Source of the DNA: an uncultured Clostridia bacterium
Lineage (GTDB): Bacteria; Bacillota; Clostridia; Christensenellales; Aristaeellaceae
Length of the DNA stretch: 22,861 nucleotides
Reading direction: 5' to 3'
NCBI GenBank assembly: GCA_946410395.1
Contig: CAMKAE010000009.1
Location: forward strand, 1 to 22,861
Positions within the stretch are counted from its first letter, which is position 1. Every line of letters begins with the position of its first letter. Below are positions 15,854 to 22,861 of the stretch, piece after piece. The position numbers were made by a program, and so were the translations under genes. Below the pieces are notes generated by a model that saw only the letters and a program-made list of their open reading frames with translations, ran no database searches and was not told the origin of the DNA.

Positions 15854-16435
15854 TCACTCCTTTGTCTTTTCTGTCTGAATGCCGCAGCATTCCCGCAGGG
15901 CCATGGAGAACACCGTGAACGCCCAGGGGCAGAAGGTTTCCGGCTCCCGGGCCAGCAGGTCCGACAGTTCCGCCGCACTGACCCAACGAACCGCATCGAT
16001 TTCTCGCGGATCCGGGCAAGGCTCCCCTGCCGGCGCCGCCAGCAGCACGTGGTCGTACTCGTACTCCGTCAGCCCGTCCGCAAAGCTTGCCCGGTACAGG
16101 AAGGCGCCGATCTCCCGCGGGTCCCGAACCCCGCAGCCCAGTTCCTCCCGGACCCGGCGCAGCGCAGCCTCCCGCACCGTCTCCCCCGCGCGGGGATGGG
16201 AACAGCAGCTGTTGGCCCAAAGCCCGGCGCAGTGATACTTGTCCGGTGCCCGCCGCGCCATCAGGAAGCGCGGCCCGTCCGGGCCATTCTCCGTCAGGAG
16301 CACCGAGAAAGCGCGGTGCAGCAGGCCCCGCCGGTGGATCTCCTCCTTGGTGGCCAGGCCGGTCTCCCGGTCCAGGGCATCCACCAGGATCAGCCGGTCA
16401 TCCTTCGCGGGATCCCGTGTCATCTTGTCGCTCAT
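15854..16435 (-). CDS. idi: Isopentenyl-diphosphate delta-isomerase, type 1
   Basis: 193 residues, close to the bacterial type 1 enzymes. It interconverts IPP and DMAPP for isoprenoid synthesis using a Nudix-like fold and divalent metals. Visible: His40 in GLLHRAFS, the active Cys (Cys78) in WANSCCSHPRAGE, a Nudix-like helix GETVREAALRRVREELG, the catalytic glutamates in LTEYEYDH (Glu124, Glu126), and the conserved Trp in CPWAFT. The start is the ATG giving MSDKM, with GGAG upstream; the frame is open further but that part lies over the DUF1294 gene. Many Bacillota use the unrelated type 2 enzyme, so a type 1 gene is worth noting. Confidence 0.93.
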   Translation of the reverse strand: MSDKMTRDPAKDDRLILVDALDRETGLATKEEIHRRGLLHRAFSVLLTENGPDGPRFLMARRAPDKYHCAGLWANSCCSHPRAGETVREAALRRVREELGCGVRDPREIGAFLYRASFADGLTEYEYDHVLLAAPAGEPCPDPREIDAVRWVSAAELSDLLAREPETFCPWAFTVFSMALRECCGIQTEKTKE

Positions 16436-16452
16436 ACGCACCACACTCCGCG

Positions 16453-16743
16453 TCACTTCGCTCGGTACAGGAGCCAGACGCCCAGGCCCAGCAGGGCGAT
16501 CTGGACCGCCAGCAGCACCGGGAAGAACAGCCGGAAATACCAGTGCTTCGTCTTGTGGCGGCACAGCGTCATGCCAAGCACGCCGCCCAGGCCGCCGAAG
16601 CAGGCCGTGGCGAGGAACAGCGTCTTCTCCGGCACACGCCACTTGCCCGCCTTTGCGCACCGCTTGTCATAGGCCATCAGGCTGAACGAGATAACATTCA
16701 GCACAGCGAGCACAGCCAGCCCGATGATGATTTCCGGTTTCAT
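16453..16743 (-). CDS. DUF1294 family small membrane protein
   Basis: 96 residues. Membrane segments lie at about 3-20 and 72-93, with a possible third, weaker one near 38-55. The DUF1294 signature is clear: FSLMAYDKRCAKAGKWRVPE, then GGLGGVLGMTLCRHKTKHW. The family has no established function. The start is the ATG at 16743 with GGGAGAAG about 4-10 nt upstream; an in-frame start 45 nt earlier would place charged residues ahead of the first helix and lacks a ribosome site. It is the first gene of a minus-strand run with idi and the small anchored protein. Confidence 0.88.
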   Translation of the reverse strand: MKPEIIIGLAVLAVLNVISFSLMAYDKRCAKAGKWRVPEKTLFLATACFGGLGGVLGMTLCRHKTKHWYFRLFFPVLLAVQIALLGLGVWLLYRAK

Positions 16744-16776
16744 CGTTCTTCTCCCTGACCCGTCCTTATCGTCTTT

Positions 16777-16805
16777 ATTGTAGCGCATTCCGGCACACGC
16801 GTCAA
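16777..16805 (-). promoter_or_regulatory. Sigma-A promoter for the DUF1294-idi run
   Basis: On the minus strand, TTGACG (16800-16805) and TACAAT (16777-16782) are separated by 17 bp. It is divergent from the macrodomain promoter; the two -35 boxes are only 17 bp apart. Confidence 0.75.
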
Positions 16806-16822
16806 CGCCTTCGCCGGATGGG

Positions 16823-16851
16823 TGGAAATCCTCGCCCGTCTGTGCTATAAT
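16823..16851 (+). promoter_or_regulatory. Sigma-A promoter for the macrodomain gene
   Basis: A perfect TATAAT (16846-16851) with an upstream TG (extended -10) and a weak -35 TGGAAA (16823-16828) at 17 bp. Transcription should start about 26 nt before the ATG. Confidence 0.7.
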
Positions 16852-16883
16852 GCGTGCAGCAAAAGCAGGAAAGAAGGACGCCT

Positions 16884-17981
16884 ATGCCTTTTCAGATCGT
16901 GCGCAACGACATCACCCGGATGGACACGGACGCCATCGTCAACGCCGCCAACGAGAGTCTGCTGGGCGGCGGCGGGGTGGACGGGGCCATTCACCGGGCC
17001 GCCGGCCCCCGGCTGCTGGAGGCGTGCAGGAAGCTCGGCGGCTGCAAAACCGGGGAGGCCAAGATCACGCCTGGTTTCGACCTTCCCTGCCGGTGGGTCA
17101 TTCACACGGTGGGGCCGGTCTGGCAGGGCGGCGCCAACGGGGAGCGGGACCTGCTGGCCTCTTGCTACCGCAATGCCCTGGCGCTGGCCCGGGAGAAGGG
17201 TTGCGAAAGCATCGCCTTCCCGCTGATCTCCGCCGGCGCTTACGGCTATCCGCGGGCGGAAGCCCTTCGGGTCGCCACCGACGTCATCCGGGATTTCCTG
17301 CGCGACGAGGAGATGCAGGTTTACCTGGTGGTCTTCGACCGGGCTTCCTTCGACATCGGCAAAGCACGCTTTGATAGCATCCGCAGCTTTATCGACGACA
17401 GCTATATCACGCCGGAATGGGCATACAGGGAGGCCCTGCGCCGTCCTGCCACGAACCGCATTCCGGAAGACACAGCCGGCGCAGCGCCGGTCTGCGCGGC
17501 GGAAGAGGCCGCGCCCGCACGTCCGAAGGCCTCGTCCAAAGCGACCGGACGTCTGCGTTCCGTCGACGCGGAGATGCCCGCCGCCCGGGATCCGGCGAGG
17601 AAAGAGACCTCCCTGGAGGATTATCTGCGCAGGATGGACGAGGGCTTCCGCGACATGCTGCTGCGGAAGATCGACGAGCGGGGCATGACCGACGCGGCGT
17701 GCTACAAGCTGGCCAACGTGGACCGGAAGCTGTTCAACAAGATCAAGAACCAGCCGGACTACCGCCCCGGGAAATCCACGGTGCTCGCCTTCGCCGTGGC
17801 CCTGCGCCTGCCGATGCCGGAGGTCCGGGAGATGCTGGAAAAGGCCGGCTTTTCCCTCTCCCACAGCAGCAAGTTTGACCTGATCGTGGAGTACTACATT
17901 CTCCACGGCAACTACGACGTTTACGAGATCAACGAGGCCCTGTTCTCCTTCGACCAGCGCCTGCTGGGCTCCGCGCTCTGA
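16884..17981 (+). CDS. Macrodomain protein with a conserved C-terminal helical domain
   Basis: 365 residues. Residues 1-170 are a MacroD-type macrodomain: VRNDITRMDTDAIVNAANES, then LGGGGVDGAIHRAAG, WVIHTVGP and FPLISAGAYGYP, the loops that bind ADP-ribose. These enzymes remove ADP-ribose or O-acetyl groups or bind ADP-ribosylated targets. Residues 190-240 are an Ala/Pro-rich linker. Residues 241-365 are a separate helical domain, with RKLFNKIKNQPDYRPGKST and SLSHSSKFDLIVEYY; I recall it fused to macrodomains in Clostridia. Its middle resembles an XRE-like helix-turn-helix, so it could bind DNA or protein; this is inference. The ATG has AAGGA upstream and its own promoter. A vWA gene follows. 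Confidence 0.88.
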   Translation: MPFQIVRNDITRMDTDAIVNAANESLLGGGGVDGAIHRAAGPRLLEACRKLGGCKTGEAKITPGFDLPCRWVIHTVGPVWQGGANGERDLLASCYRNALALAREKGCESIAFPLISAGAYGYPRAEALRVATDVIRDFLRDEEMQVYLVVFDRASFDIGKARFDSIRSFIDDSYITPEWAYREALRRPATNRIPEDTAGAAPVCAAEEAAPARPKASSKATGRLRSVDAEMPAARDPARKETSLEDYLRRMDEGFRDMLLRKIDERGMTDAACYKLANVDRKLFNKIKNQPDYRPGKSTVLAFAVALRLPMPEVREMLEKAGFSLSHSSKFDLIVEYYILHGNYDVYEINEALFSFDQRLLGSAL

Positions 17982-18080
17982 TTTGTCGCCCGGCAGGCGA
18001 CCACGGCCCTCCTCCGCCGTGCTATGCTTGAGCTGCAGGATGAAACTGCAGACCGGCATCACGCGAAGGAGGAAATGAAA

Positions 18081-18734
18081 ATGAAAAAGAATCTCACGGA
18101 AATGGTCTTTATTCTCGACCGCAGCGGCTCCATGGCGGGGCTGGAGGCGGACACCATCGGCGGCTTCAACAGCATGATCGCGCAGCAGCGCGAGGAGCAG
18201 GGCGAAGCCCTCGTCTCCACCGTGCTCTTCGACCACGAGTCGGAGGTGCTCCACGACCGGGTGCCTCTGGAGAAGATCGCGCCCATGACCCGGGCGCAGT
18301 ACCGCGTCCGGGGCTGCACCGCCCTGATCGACGCGCTGGGCTCGGCCATTCACCACATCGGCAACGTCCACAAGTATGCCCGGGAGGAGGACGTGCCGGA
18401 GCACACCGTCTTTGTCATCACCACCGACGGCATGGAAAACGCCAGCCACCGCTACACCGCGGACCAGGTCCGGGACATGGTGAAGCGCCAGAAGGAGAAG
18501 TACGGCTGGGAGTTCCTTTTCCTGGGCGCCAACATCGACGCCGTGAGCACCGCCGCGCGCTACGGCATCGCCGAGGACCGGGCCGCCAACTTCCGCAACG
18601 ACGCCAAGGGTCAGGCCCTGGTCTACGAGGCCATGTCCGGCGCCGTGGCCAGCGTGCGGGCCAGCGCGCCTCTCCCCCGCTCCTGGAAAAAGGCCGTGGA
18701 GGACGACCTGGCCGTGCGCGGCAAGAAGCACTGA
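18081..18734 (+). CDS. von Willebrand factor A (vWA) domain protein
   Basis: 217 residues, essentially one vWA domain without signal or membrane segments, so cytoplasmic. The metal-binding MIDAS is complete: ILDRSGSM (Asp13, Ser15, Ser17), Thr80 in RGCTALIDAL and Asp116 in ITTDGMEN. Such domains mediate metal-dependent protein contacts. ATG at 18081 is chosen because AGGAGG lies 8 nt upstream; the ATG two codons earlier is only 2 nt from that site. The gap to the macrodomain gene is about 100 nt and holds a GTCGCC/GGCGAC hairpin (17985-18001) and a possible extended -10 (18023-18028), so it may be co-transcribed or have its own promoter. Partner proteins unknown. Confidence 0.88.
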   Translation: MKKNLTEMVFILDRSGSMAGLEADTIGGFNSMIAQQREEQGEALVSTVLFDHESEVLHDRVPLEKIAPMTRAQYRVRGCTALIDALGSAIHHIGNVHKYAREEDVPEHTVFVITTDGMENASHRYTADQVRDMVKRQKEKYGWEFLFLGANIDAVSTAARYGIAEDRAANFRNDAKGQALVYEAMSGAVASVRASAPLPRSWKKAVEDDLAVRGKKH

Positions 18735-18759
18735 TTGCCCCGGCACCGTCGCCTTTTCC

Positions 18760-18792
18760 GCCGCTCCGCCCCACATGGGCAGGGCGGCTTCT
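18760..18792 (+). terminator. Hairpin terminator between the vWA and channel genes
   Basis: GCCGCTCCGCCC (18760-18771) pairs with GGGCAGGGCGGC (18777-18788) with one mismatch and one G-U pair around a 5-nt loop. The T-rich tail is weak (TTCTCCCTT). It marks a boundary before the next promoter. Confidence 0.6.
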
Positions 18793-18800
18793 CCCTTATA

Positions 18801-18830
18801 TTGACAGAATCGGCCCCCATCCGCTATAAT
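18801..18830 (+). promoter_or_regulatory. Consensus sigma-A promoter of the RyR channel-TIR gene set
   Basis: TTGACA (18801-18806) and TATAAT (18825-18830) both match consensus exactly, spaced 18 bp. Transcription should start near 18837, leaving a leader of about 18 nt before the channel ATG. The short leader has only a weak ribosome site (GAGGAAG), so strong transcription may be balanced by weaker translation. Confidence 0.85.
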
Positions 18831-18854
18831 CGGGCTGAGGAAGTGAACGCCGTT

Positions 18855-20381
18855 ATGAAAAAACGCCCCTTGGCGCTGCTGTGCATCTGTGTGCTGGGCT
18901 ATGTGCTGCTGATTCTGCTGCTCCTGCTGGCGGAGCGGGACGCGGGTTCGGGCATCCGCACGCTCTGGGACGCCGTCTGGTTTTCCGCCGTCACCGTCAC
19001 CTCCGTGGGCTATGGCGATCTGGTCCCGGTCACGGCGGCGGGAAAGGTCATCGGCTATGCGTTCATCGTGCTGAGCGTGGGCGTGCTGGCGGCAGCCGTC
19101 AGCGCGCTGATCGGGATCTGGCAGGGCCGGCTGCTGCCCGGCCTCCGCCTGTGGCGAATCCGGCGCAAGCCCTGGTATGTGTTCACGGAGGACAGCGTTC
19201 CATCCCGCGCGCTGGCGGAGGACCTCCGGCGCGGCGAGCCGGACGCCTGTGTCGTCTTCTGTGCGTCACCGGCTCCGGTCGGCGAAGACTTTGCATACAC
19301 ACCGCAGGACGCGGCGTCCCTTCTCCGGAGCCGCATCGGCCGGGCAGGACGGCGCACCGTCTTCATCACCGGGCCGGATGAGTGGCGCAGCGCCGCGCTG
19401 GCCCAGGAGCTCCGGGAGCTGGGTGCGGCCTGCCACTGCCTGGGCCGGGACAAGCCTCAGCTCACAGGCGTCTCCTTCTTCGACCCCGCCCGGCTCTGCG
19501 CCGTGCGCTACTGGCAGGAGCAGCCCCTCTCGGCGGACGAGCACCGGGTGCTGCTGATCGGCGACGGCACCCTGGCCCGTGCCATGCTGGAGCAGGCGCT
19601 GCTGGTCTGCTGCCGTCAGCCCTTCTTCCGGACGGATCTGCAGGCCGTCGGGGACTGGGCGGATTACCTGCGCCTGCACCCGGATCTGCTAGCCACGCTG
19701 GGGACCATGTCCGGTGACAGCCTGACCTTCACCGACGGCCCCTGGAACCGGGATCCGGCCCTGTTTGCATGGGCGGATCGGCTGATCCTCTGCGCGGACG
19801 ATCCCCTGGAGAACGCCCGGATCGCCGCGGACCTGCGGGACGCCTTCCCCGTATCCGGCGCCCTGCACGCCTATACCGCCGTGCCCTCCCCCTGTGAGGT
19901 GCGCTTTGGCGGTCCGCAGACGCTCTTCACCGTGGATCTGGTCATGCGCCGCACTCAGGATCGGCTGGCCCGGGCCCTGCACGCGGATTACTGCACCCGG
20001 ACCGGACAGAAGGCCGCGGCCTGGGATGCGCTTGACCCCTTCGCACAGGCCTCCAACCGCGCCGCGGCGGATCATCTGATTACCAAGCTCCGCCTGCTGC
20101 TGCCGGAGGAAGATGTCCGTTCCGCGAACCGCGAAGTCTGCCGGCGCGCCTGGGCCCGCTATCAGGCCCTGACCGCGCCGCAGCGGGAGCAGTGCCTTCG
20201 CAATGAGCACGAGCGCTGGTGCCGCTTTCACGCGCTGCACAACTGGCACGCCGGTCCCGAGCGCGACAGCCGCCGCCGGACGCACCCCTGCATGGTGCCC
20301 TTCGACGCGCTGAGCGCCGCGGATCAGGAGAAGGACGCCGGCGCATGGGAACAGATCGGCCATCTGGCACAGGAGGAATGA
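18855..20381 (+). CDS. Two-TM potassium channel with Rossmann-like domains and C-terminal RyR domain
   Basis: 508 residues. Membrane helices lie at about 6-26 and 65-88 around a pore loop with TVTSVGYGD (47-55), the potassium selectivity filter, so the channel should be a tetramer with a cytoplasmic tail. Residues 105-200 and 230-385 look like two degenerate TrkA-N/RCK-type Rossmann units, the second with LLIGDGTLARAML. Residues 389-495 match the ryanodine receptor (RyR) repeat: ASNRAAADHLITKL, EHERWCRFHALHNW and HPCMVPFDALS. I infer ligand-gated potassium flux. The start could also be GTG at 18843, but a strong ribosome site is lacking for both. The next gene begins 2 nt after the stop; the TIR gene follows. 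Confidence 0.85.
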   Translation: MKKRPLALLCICVLGYVLLILLLLLAERDAGSGIRTLWDAVWFSAVTVTSVGYGDLVPVTAAGKVIGYAFIVLSVGVLAAAVSALIGIWQGRLLPGLRLWRIRRKPWYVFTEDSVPSRALAEDLRRGEPDACVVFCASPAPVGEDFAYTPQDAASLLRSRIGRAGRRTVFITGPDEWRSAALAQELRELGAACHCLGRDKPQLTGVSFFDPARLCAVRYWQEQPLSADEHRVLLIGDGTLARAMLEQALLVCCRQPFFRTDLQAVGDWADYLRLHPDLLATLGTMSGDSLTFTDGPWNRDPALFAWADRLILCADDPLENARIAADLRDAFPVSGALHAYTAVPSPCEVRFGGPQTLFTVDLVMRRTQDRLARALHADYCTRTGQKAAAWDALDPFAQASNRAAADHLITKLRLLLPEEDVRSANREVCRRAWARYQALTAPQREQCLRNEHERWCRFHALHNWHAGPERDSRRRTHPCMVPFDALSAADQEKDAGAWEQIGHLAQEE

Positions 20382-20383
20382 GT

Positions 20384-22246
20384 ATGCTTTCCGCCGTTCT
20401 CCCCACCATTCTGGTGATGAGCGCCCTGTTTGCCGCGGTCCTGGTCTACCTCACCTCCGACAGCCGTTTCCGACAGTTGACCACCCGCGCCGGCATGGCC
20501 GTCGGCGCCCTGCTGGGCATTCTCCTCTACGGCTACGGCTATGCGGCCTGCTACGGCTTCAGCCTGAGCACCGTGCTGCGCGCGCTGATTGCGCTGGCCC
20601 GGATGTTCATCGGCATCAACGACTATGCCGCCATCTCCGAAGCGCCGCTTCTGCGGCATCCGGCGGTTCAGGCGCTGTTCTGGGCCGTGCATTTCTTCGC
20701 CTGCTACAGCGCGGCAAGCGCGGCCGTGCTCCGCCTGGGCGACCGCTTCACGGCCCGTCTCCGCCTGCGGCTCATGCGTCACCGCCCGCTGCTGGTGATC
20801 TACGGCGTCAACGCGCAGTCCCTGCTCTACGGGCAGGGCATGACCGGAAAAGGCCGGCTGGTGCTCTTCGCGGATGAGGCCGTCTCCGGGAAGGACGCCG
20901 AGGCAATCCGCGCCATGGGCGCCGTGCCGGATGTCTCCCCGGACGCCAACGGCCCGGGGCCCGGGCTGCTGCGGAAAGCCGGCATACGGCCCGGCAGGCG
21001 CCACGTCGATCTGGCGGTGCTGAAGGAGGATGCGCGATCCAACCTGACATACGCCGGTTGCTTTCTGGATCTCGCGCGCCGGGCCGGCTTGCGGCCGGAA
21101 CAGCTGACGCTGCTCTCCAGAGGGCTCGGGCAGGAGGCCGGGAAGCTGCAGGAGGCCGGTTTCGGAAGCGTCTGGGACTTTGATCCCTATGACCTCACCG
21201 CCCGGATCGCCGTGCGGGAAAACCCGCCCTGGGACACCCTTCGCTTTGACGAAACCGGACGGGCGGCGGAGGACTTCGGCGCTGTCATCGTGGGCTTCGG
21301 GCGCATGGGACGCGCCATGCTCACACAGCTGATCCTCAACGGGCAGTTCGAGGGGAGCACTTTCCGCGCGGATGTTTTCACGCACAACGCGCAGCGCGGC
21401 TGGCCCAACGCCGACCCTCTGCTGACAGCCTACGACATCCGTCTGCACGACGCCGACGCGGACTCGGAAGCCTTCTACGCTTTCCTGAAGGAGCGCGGGC
21501 CGGCGCTGCATTACATCGCGCTGTGCACCGGCAGCGAGCGGGAGAACGCGGCACTTGCGGCGGACATCGGCGCCTGGCTGTCCGAATACGGGCTGCGCGC
21601 GGCACTGGTGCAGGTCGCGCGGGATTGCCTGATGGGCGGCGATGGCCGCATCCGGAACATCTGGGCCGGCGACATCCCGGACATCCGGCGCATGGATGCC
21701 ATGGCCATGGCCGTCAACAGCCGCTATCACAGCGGGGAGGCCGGCACGCCCGAGGAAAAATGGCAGCGCTGTGACTCCTTCAGCCGCTTCAGCTGCCGGG
21801 CCGCCGCTGACTTCGCACCGGCCCTGCTCCGGGCAGCCGGAAAAAGCGCACTGGAAGCGCTGGCCGGTCCATGGCCGCCTGCTCCGGAAATCCTGGAGCA
21901 CCTCGCCATGACGGAGCACCTGCGCTGGTGCGCGTTTCACCGCGTGATGGGCTATGCCCGCATGCCGGACGACGTCCTGTCCGCCAGGGCCAAGCTTCGC
22001 ATGGAAGAACTTGCGCGAGAAGGCCGCTCCGGCATCCGCGTCACCCGGGACAGCGCACAGCGCCTGCACGCCTGTCTCATCCCCTGGGAGGAACTGGACG
22101 CCCTCTCCGCCAGGGTGGCGTCCCTCTCCGACCTGACACCGGACTACAAAGCCATGGACCGCGACAATGTCCTCGCGATCCCGGACATCCTGCGCGCCGC
22201 CGCAGCGCAGAAGGAGGAGCGCCGCCATGACCGCCTATCCGTATGA
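20384..22246 (+). CDS. Membrane protein with tandem Rossmann-like domains and C-terminal RyR domain, no potassium filter
   Basis: 620 residues. Membrane helices lie at about 4-23, 37-58 and 95-117, with another hydrophobic stretch at 62-78; no GYG filter is present. Two Rossmann-like units follow: LLVIYGVNAQSLLYG near 136 and VIVGFGRMGRAML at 301-313, with a good GxGxxG. The C-terminus (about 460-598) is RyR-like: SCRAAADFAPALL, MTEHLRWCAFHRVMGY, LHACLIPWEEL and YKAMDRDNV. Layout and motifs parallel the upstream channel, so the two are distant paralogues and may form one complex. AGGAGG supports ATG at 20384 (7 nt); an ATG at 20378 overlaps the channel stop. The stop overlaps the TIR start by 20 nt. 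Confidence 0.82.
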   Translation: MLSAVLPTILVMSALFAAVLVYLTSDSRFRQLTTRAGMAVGALLGILLYGYGYAACYGFSLSTVLRALIALARMFIGINDYAAISEAPLLRHPAVQALFWAVHFFACYSAASAAVLRLGDRFTARLRLRLMRHRPLLVIYGVNAQSLLYGQGMTGKGRLVLFADEAVSGKDAEAIRAMGAVPDVSPDANGPGPGLLRKAGIRPGRRHVDLAVLKEDARSNLTYAGCFLDLARRAGLRPEQLTLLSRGLGQEAGKLQEAGFGSVWDFDPYDLTARIAVRENPPWDTLRFDETGRAAEDFGAVIVGFGRMGRAMLTQLILNGQFEGSTFRADVFTHNAQRGWPNADPLLTAYDIRLHDADADSEAFYAFLKERGPALHYIALCTGSERENAALAADIGAWLSEYGLRAALVQVARDCLMGGDGRIRNIWAGDIPDIRRMDAMAMAVNSRYHSGEAGTPEEKWQRCDSFSRFSCRAAADFAPALLRAAGKSALEALAGPWPPAPEILEHLAMTEHLRWCAFHRVMGYARMPDDVLSARAKLRMEELAREGRSGIRVTRDSAQRLHACLIPWEELDALSARVASLSDLTPDYKAMDRDNVLAIPDILRAAAAQKEERRHDRLSV

Positions 22247-22861
22247 CGCCTTCATCAGCTACAGCCACAAGGACATGCGCTGGGGGCGCTGGGTGCAGGA
22301 GCGCCTGGAGCGCTATCGCCTGCCCGAAGACCTGCAGGCCGACAGCGCGTGCGCAAAAACCAGTCTCCGCATCTTCCGGGATCAGACCGACCTGGCCGGC
22401 GTGGAGCTCCAGGCCTCCCTGCGCCGGGAGCTTGAAGCCTCCCGCTGCATGATCGTGATCTGCTCGCCCTACAGCGCTTCCTCCCCCTGGGTCAACGACG
22501 AAATCCGGTACTTCAAGTCCCTGGGCCGTGCCGATTGTATTATCCCCTTCATCGTGGACGGCGAGCCTGAGAGCGGCGATCCGGCGACGGAGTGCTATCC
22601 GGGGGAACTCCGGAATGACGAAGGTCATCACTTTCTGGGTGCGAACATCCGGGAAATCGGCAGGAACAACGCCCTGCTGAAGGTCCTCTCCGTCTGCCTC
22701 GGCGTGCGCTTCGACCGGCTGGTCGACCGGGAGCAGCGGCGCCGGAGGCGCAACACGGTGCTGGCCGGAAGCGCGCTTTTCGTGATCCTGGCGGTGATCG
22801 TCGGACTTCTGTGGCGCAGCCTGACAGTCGCGAAGGAAAACGAACGGATTGCCAAAGAGAA
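22227..22861 (+). CDS. TIR-domain membrane protein, 3' end cut by window edge
   Basis: 211 codons are visible with no stop. Residues 4-160 are a TIR domain: start YPYDAFISYSHKDMRWG, then LRIFRDQTDL, and helix SPYSASSPWVNDEIRYF, where Glu92 sits where TIR NADases carry the catalytic glutamate. A CIIPFIVDGEPE strand follows. A run of five Arg (171-175) then leads into one membrane helix (177-197), so the TIR domain is cytoplasmic. Proteins of this type in Clostridia often continue into repeat domains; that part is not seen. The ATG has AAGGAGG 9 nt upstream and lies inside the end of the RyR gene, so the two are translationally coupled. NADase activity is inferred from family knowledge. Confidence 0.88.
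   Translation, partial: MTAYPYDAFISYSHKDMRWGRWVQERLERYRLPEDLQADSACAKTSLRIFRDQTDLAGVELQASLRRELEASRCMIVICSPYSASSPWVNDEIRYFKSLGRADCIIPFIVDGEPESGDPATECYPGELRNDEGHHFLGANIREIGRNNALLKVLSVCLGVRFDRLVDREQRRRRRNTVLAGSALFVILAVIVGLLWRSLTVAKENERIAKE

Noticed and set aside
16884..18734. Tellurite/stress (Ter) gene cluster, because of the vWA protein
   Set aside because: No TerD, TerC or TerB-like protein is visible; the macrodomain partner does not belong to the classic Ter set.
18855..20381. An ordinary Trk/Ktr potassium uptake protein
   Set aside because: The two-TM layout with a single TSVGYGD filter is that of a channel, not the fourfold pore of TrkH/KtrB, and the C-terminal end is RyR-like rather than TrkA-C.

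Overview
The window looks like chromosome from a high-GC member of the Clostridia (Bacillota), probably an uncultured gut or rumen lineage. This rests on strong Shine-Dalgarno sites, clear sigma-A promoters, the clostridial variant of adenylosuccinate synthetase, a secreted protein with InlB-type and BspA-type repeats, and a PrsA-like foldase lipoprotein. I cannot assign a genus from sequence alone. Long antisense open frames occur throughout because of the high GC content and are not genes.

Layout. 1-382 (minus): the start of a formate/nitrite-family transporter, divergent from purA. 466-8642 (plus): purA, hisH, hisF, hisC, dnaE and a HAD phosphatase in one co-directional run, interrupted by two short AATTCGG-type repeats. 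8643-10570: a secreted protein with a putative amidase domain and repeat modules, closed by a terminator. 10571-10925: non-coding, holding a degenerate 23-bp tandem pair and a 164-bp nested inverted-repeat element that resembles a MITE or REP element. 10926-13370: a CofE-like ligase, a YbaK-type deacylase and UDP-galactopyranose mutase, ending in a terminator. 13434-15345: a PrsA/parvulin-type lipoprotein and an RsbW-like ATPase, closed by a bidirectional terminator. 15362-16743 (minus): a DUF1294 membrane protein, type 1 IPP isomerase and a small anchored protein, read from a promoter that diverges from the macrodomain gene. 16823-18792 (plus): a macrodomain protein with a conserved C-terminal domain, followed by a vWA protein.

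The most interesting part is 18801-22861. A promoter with both hexamers matching consensus drives three tightly packed genes. The first is a two-TM potassium channel with a TSVGYGD filter, Rossmann-like domains and a C-terminal ryanodine-receptor-type (RyR) domain. The second is a second membrane protein with the same Rossmann-Rossmann-RyR layout but no potassium filter. The third, overlapping the second by 20 nt, encodes a TIR-domain protein with the glutamate expected of TIR NADases and a membrane segment; the window ends inside it. I infer a candidate membrane-effector system in which a TIR enzyme makes an NAD-derived signal and the RyR/Rossmann channel pair responds, probably for phage defence or stress. 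The neighbouring macrodomain gene, from a family that handles ADP-ribose, fits the same chemistry but has its own promoter, so its link is weaker.

Elsewhere the genes are mostly housekeeping. HisF/HisH release AICAR, a precursor of the IMP that PurA consumes, which gives a metabolic reason for the purA-his neighbourhood.
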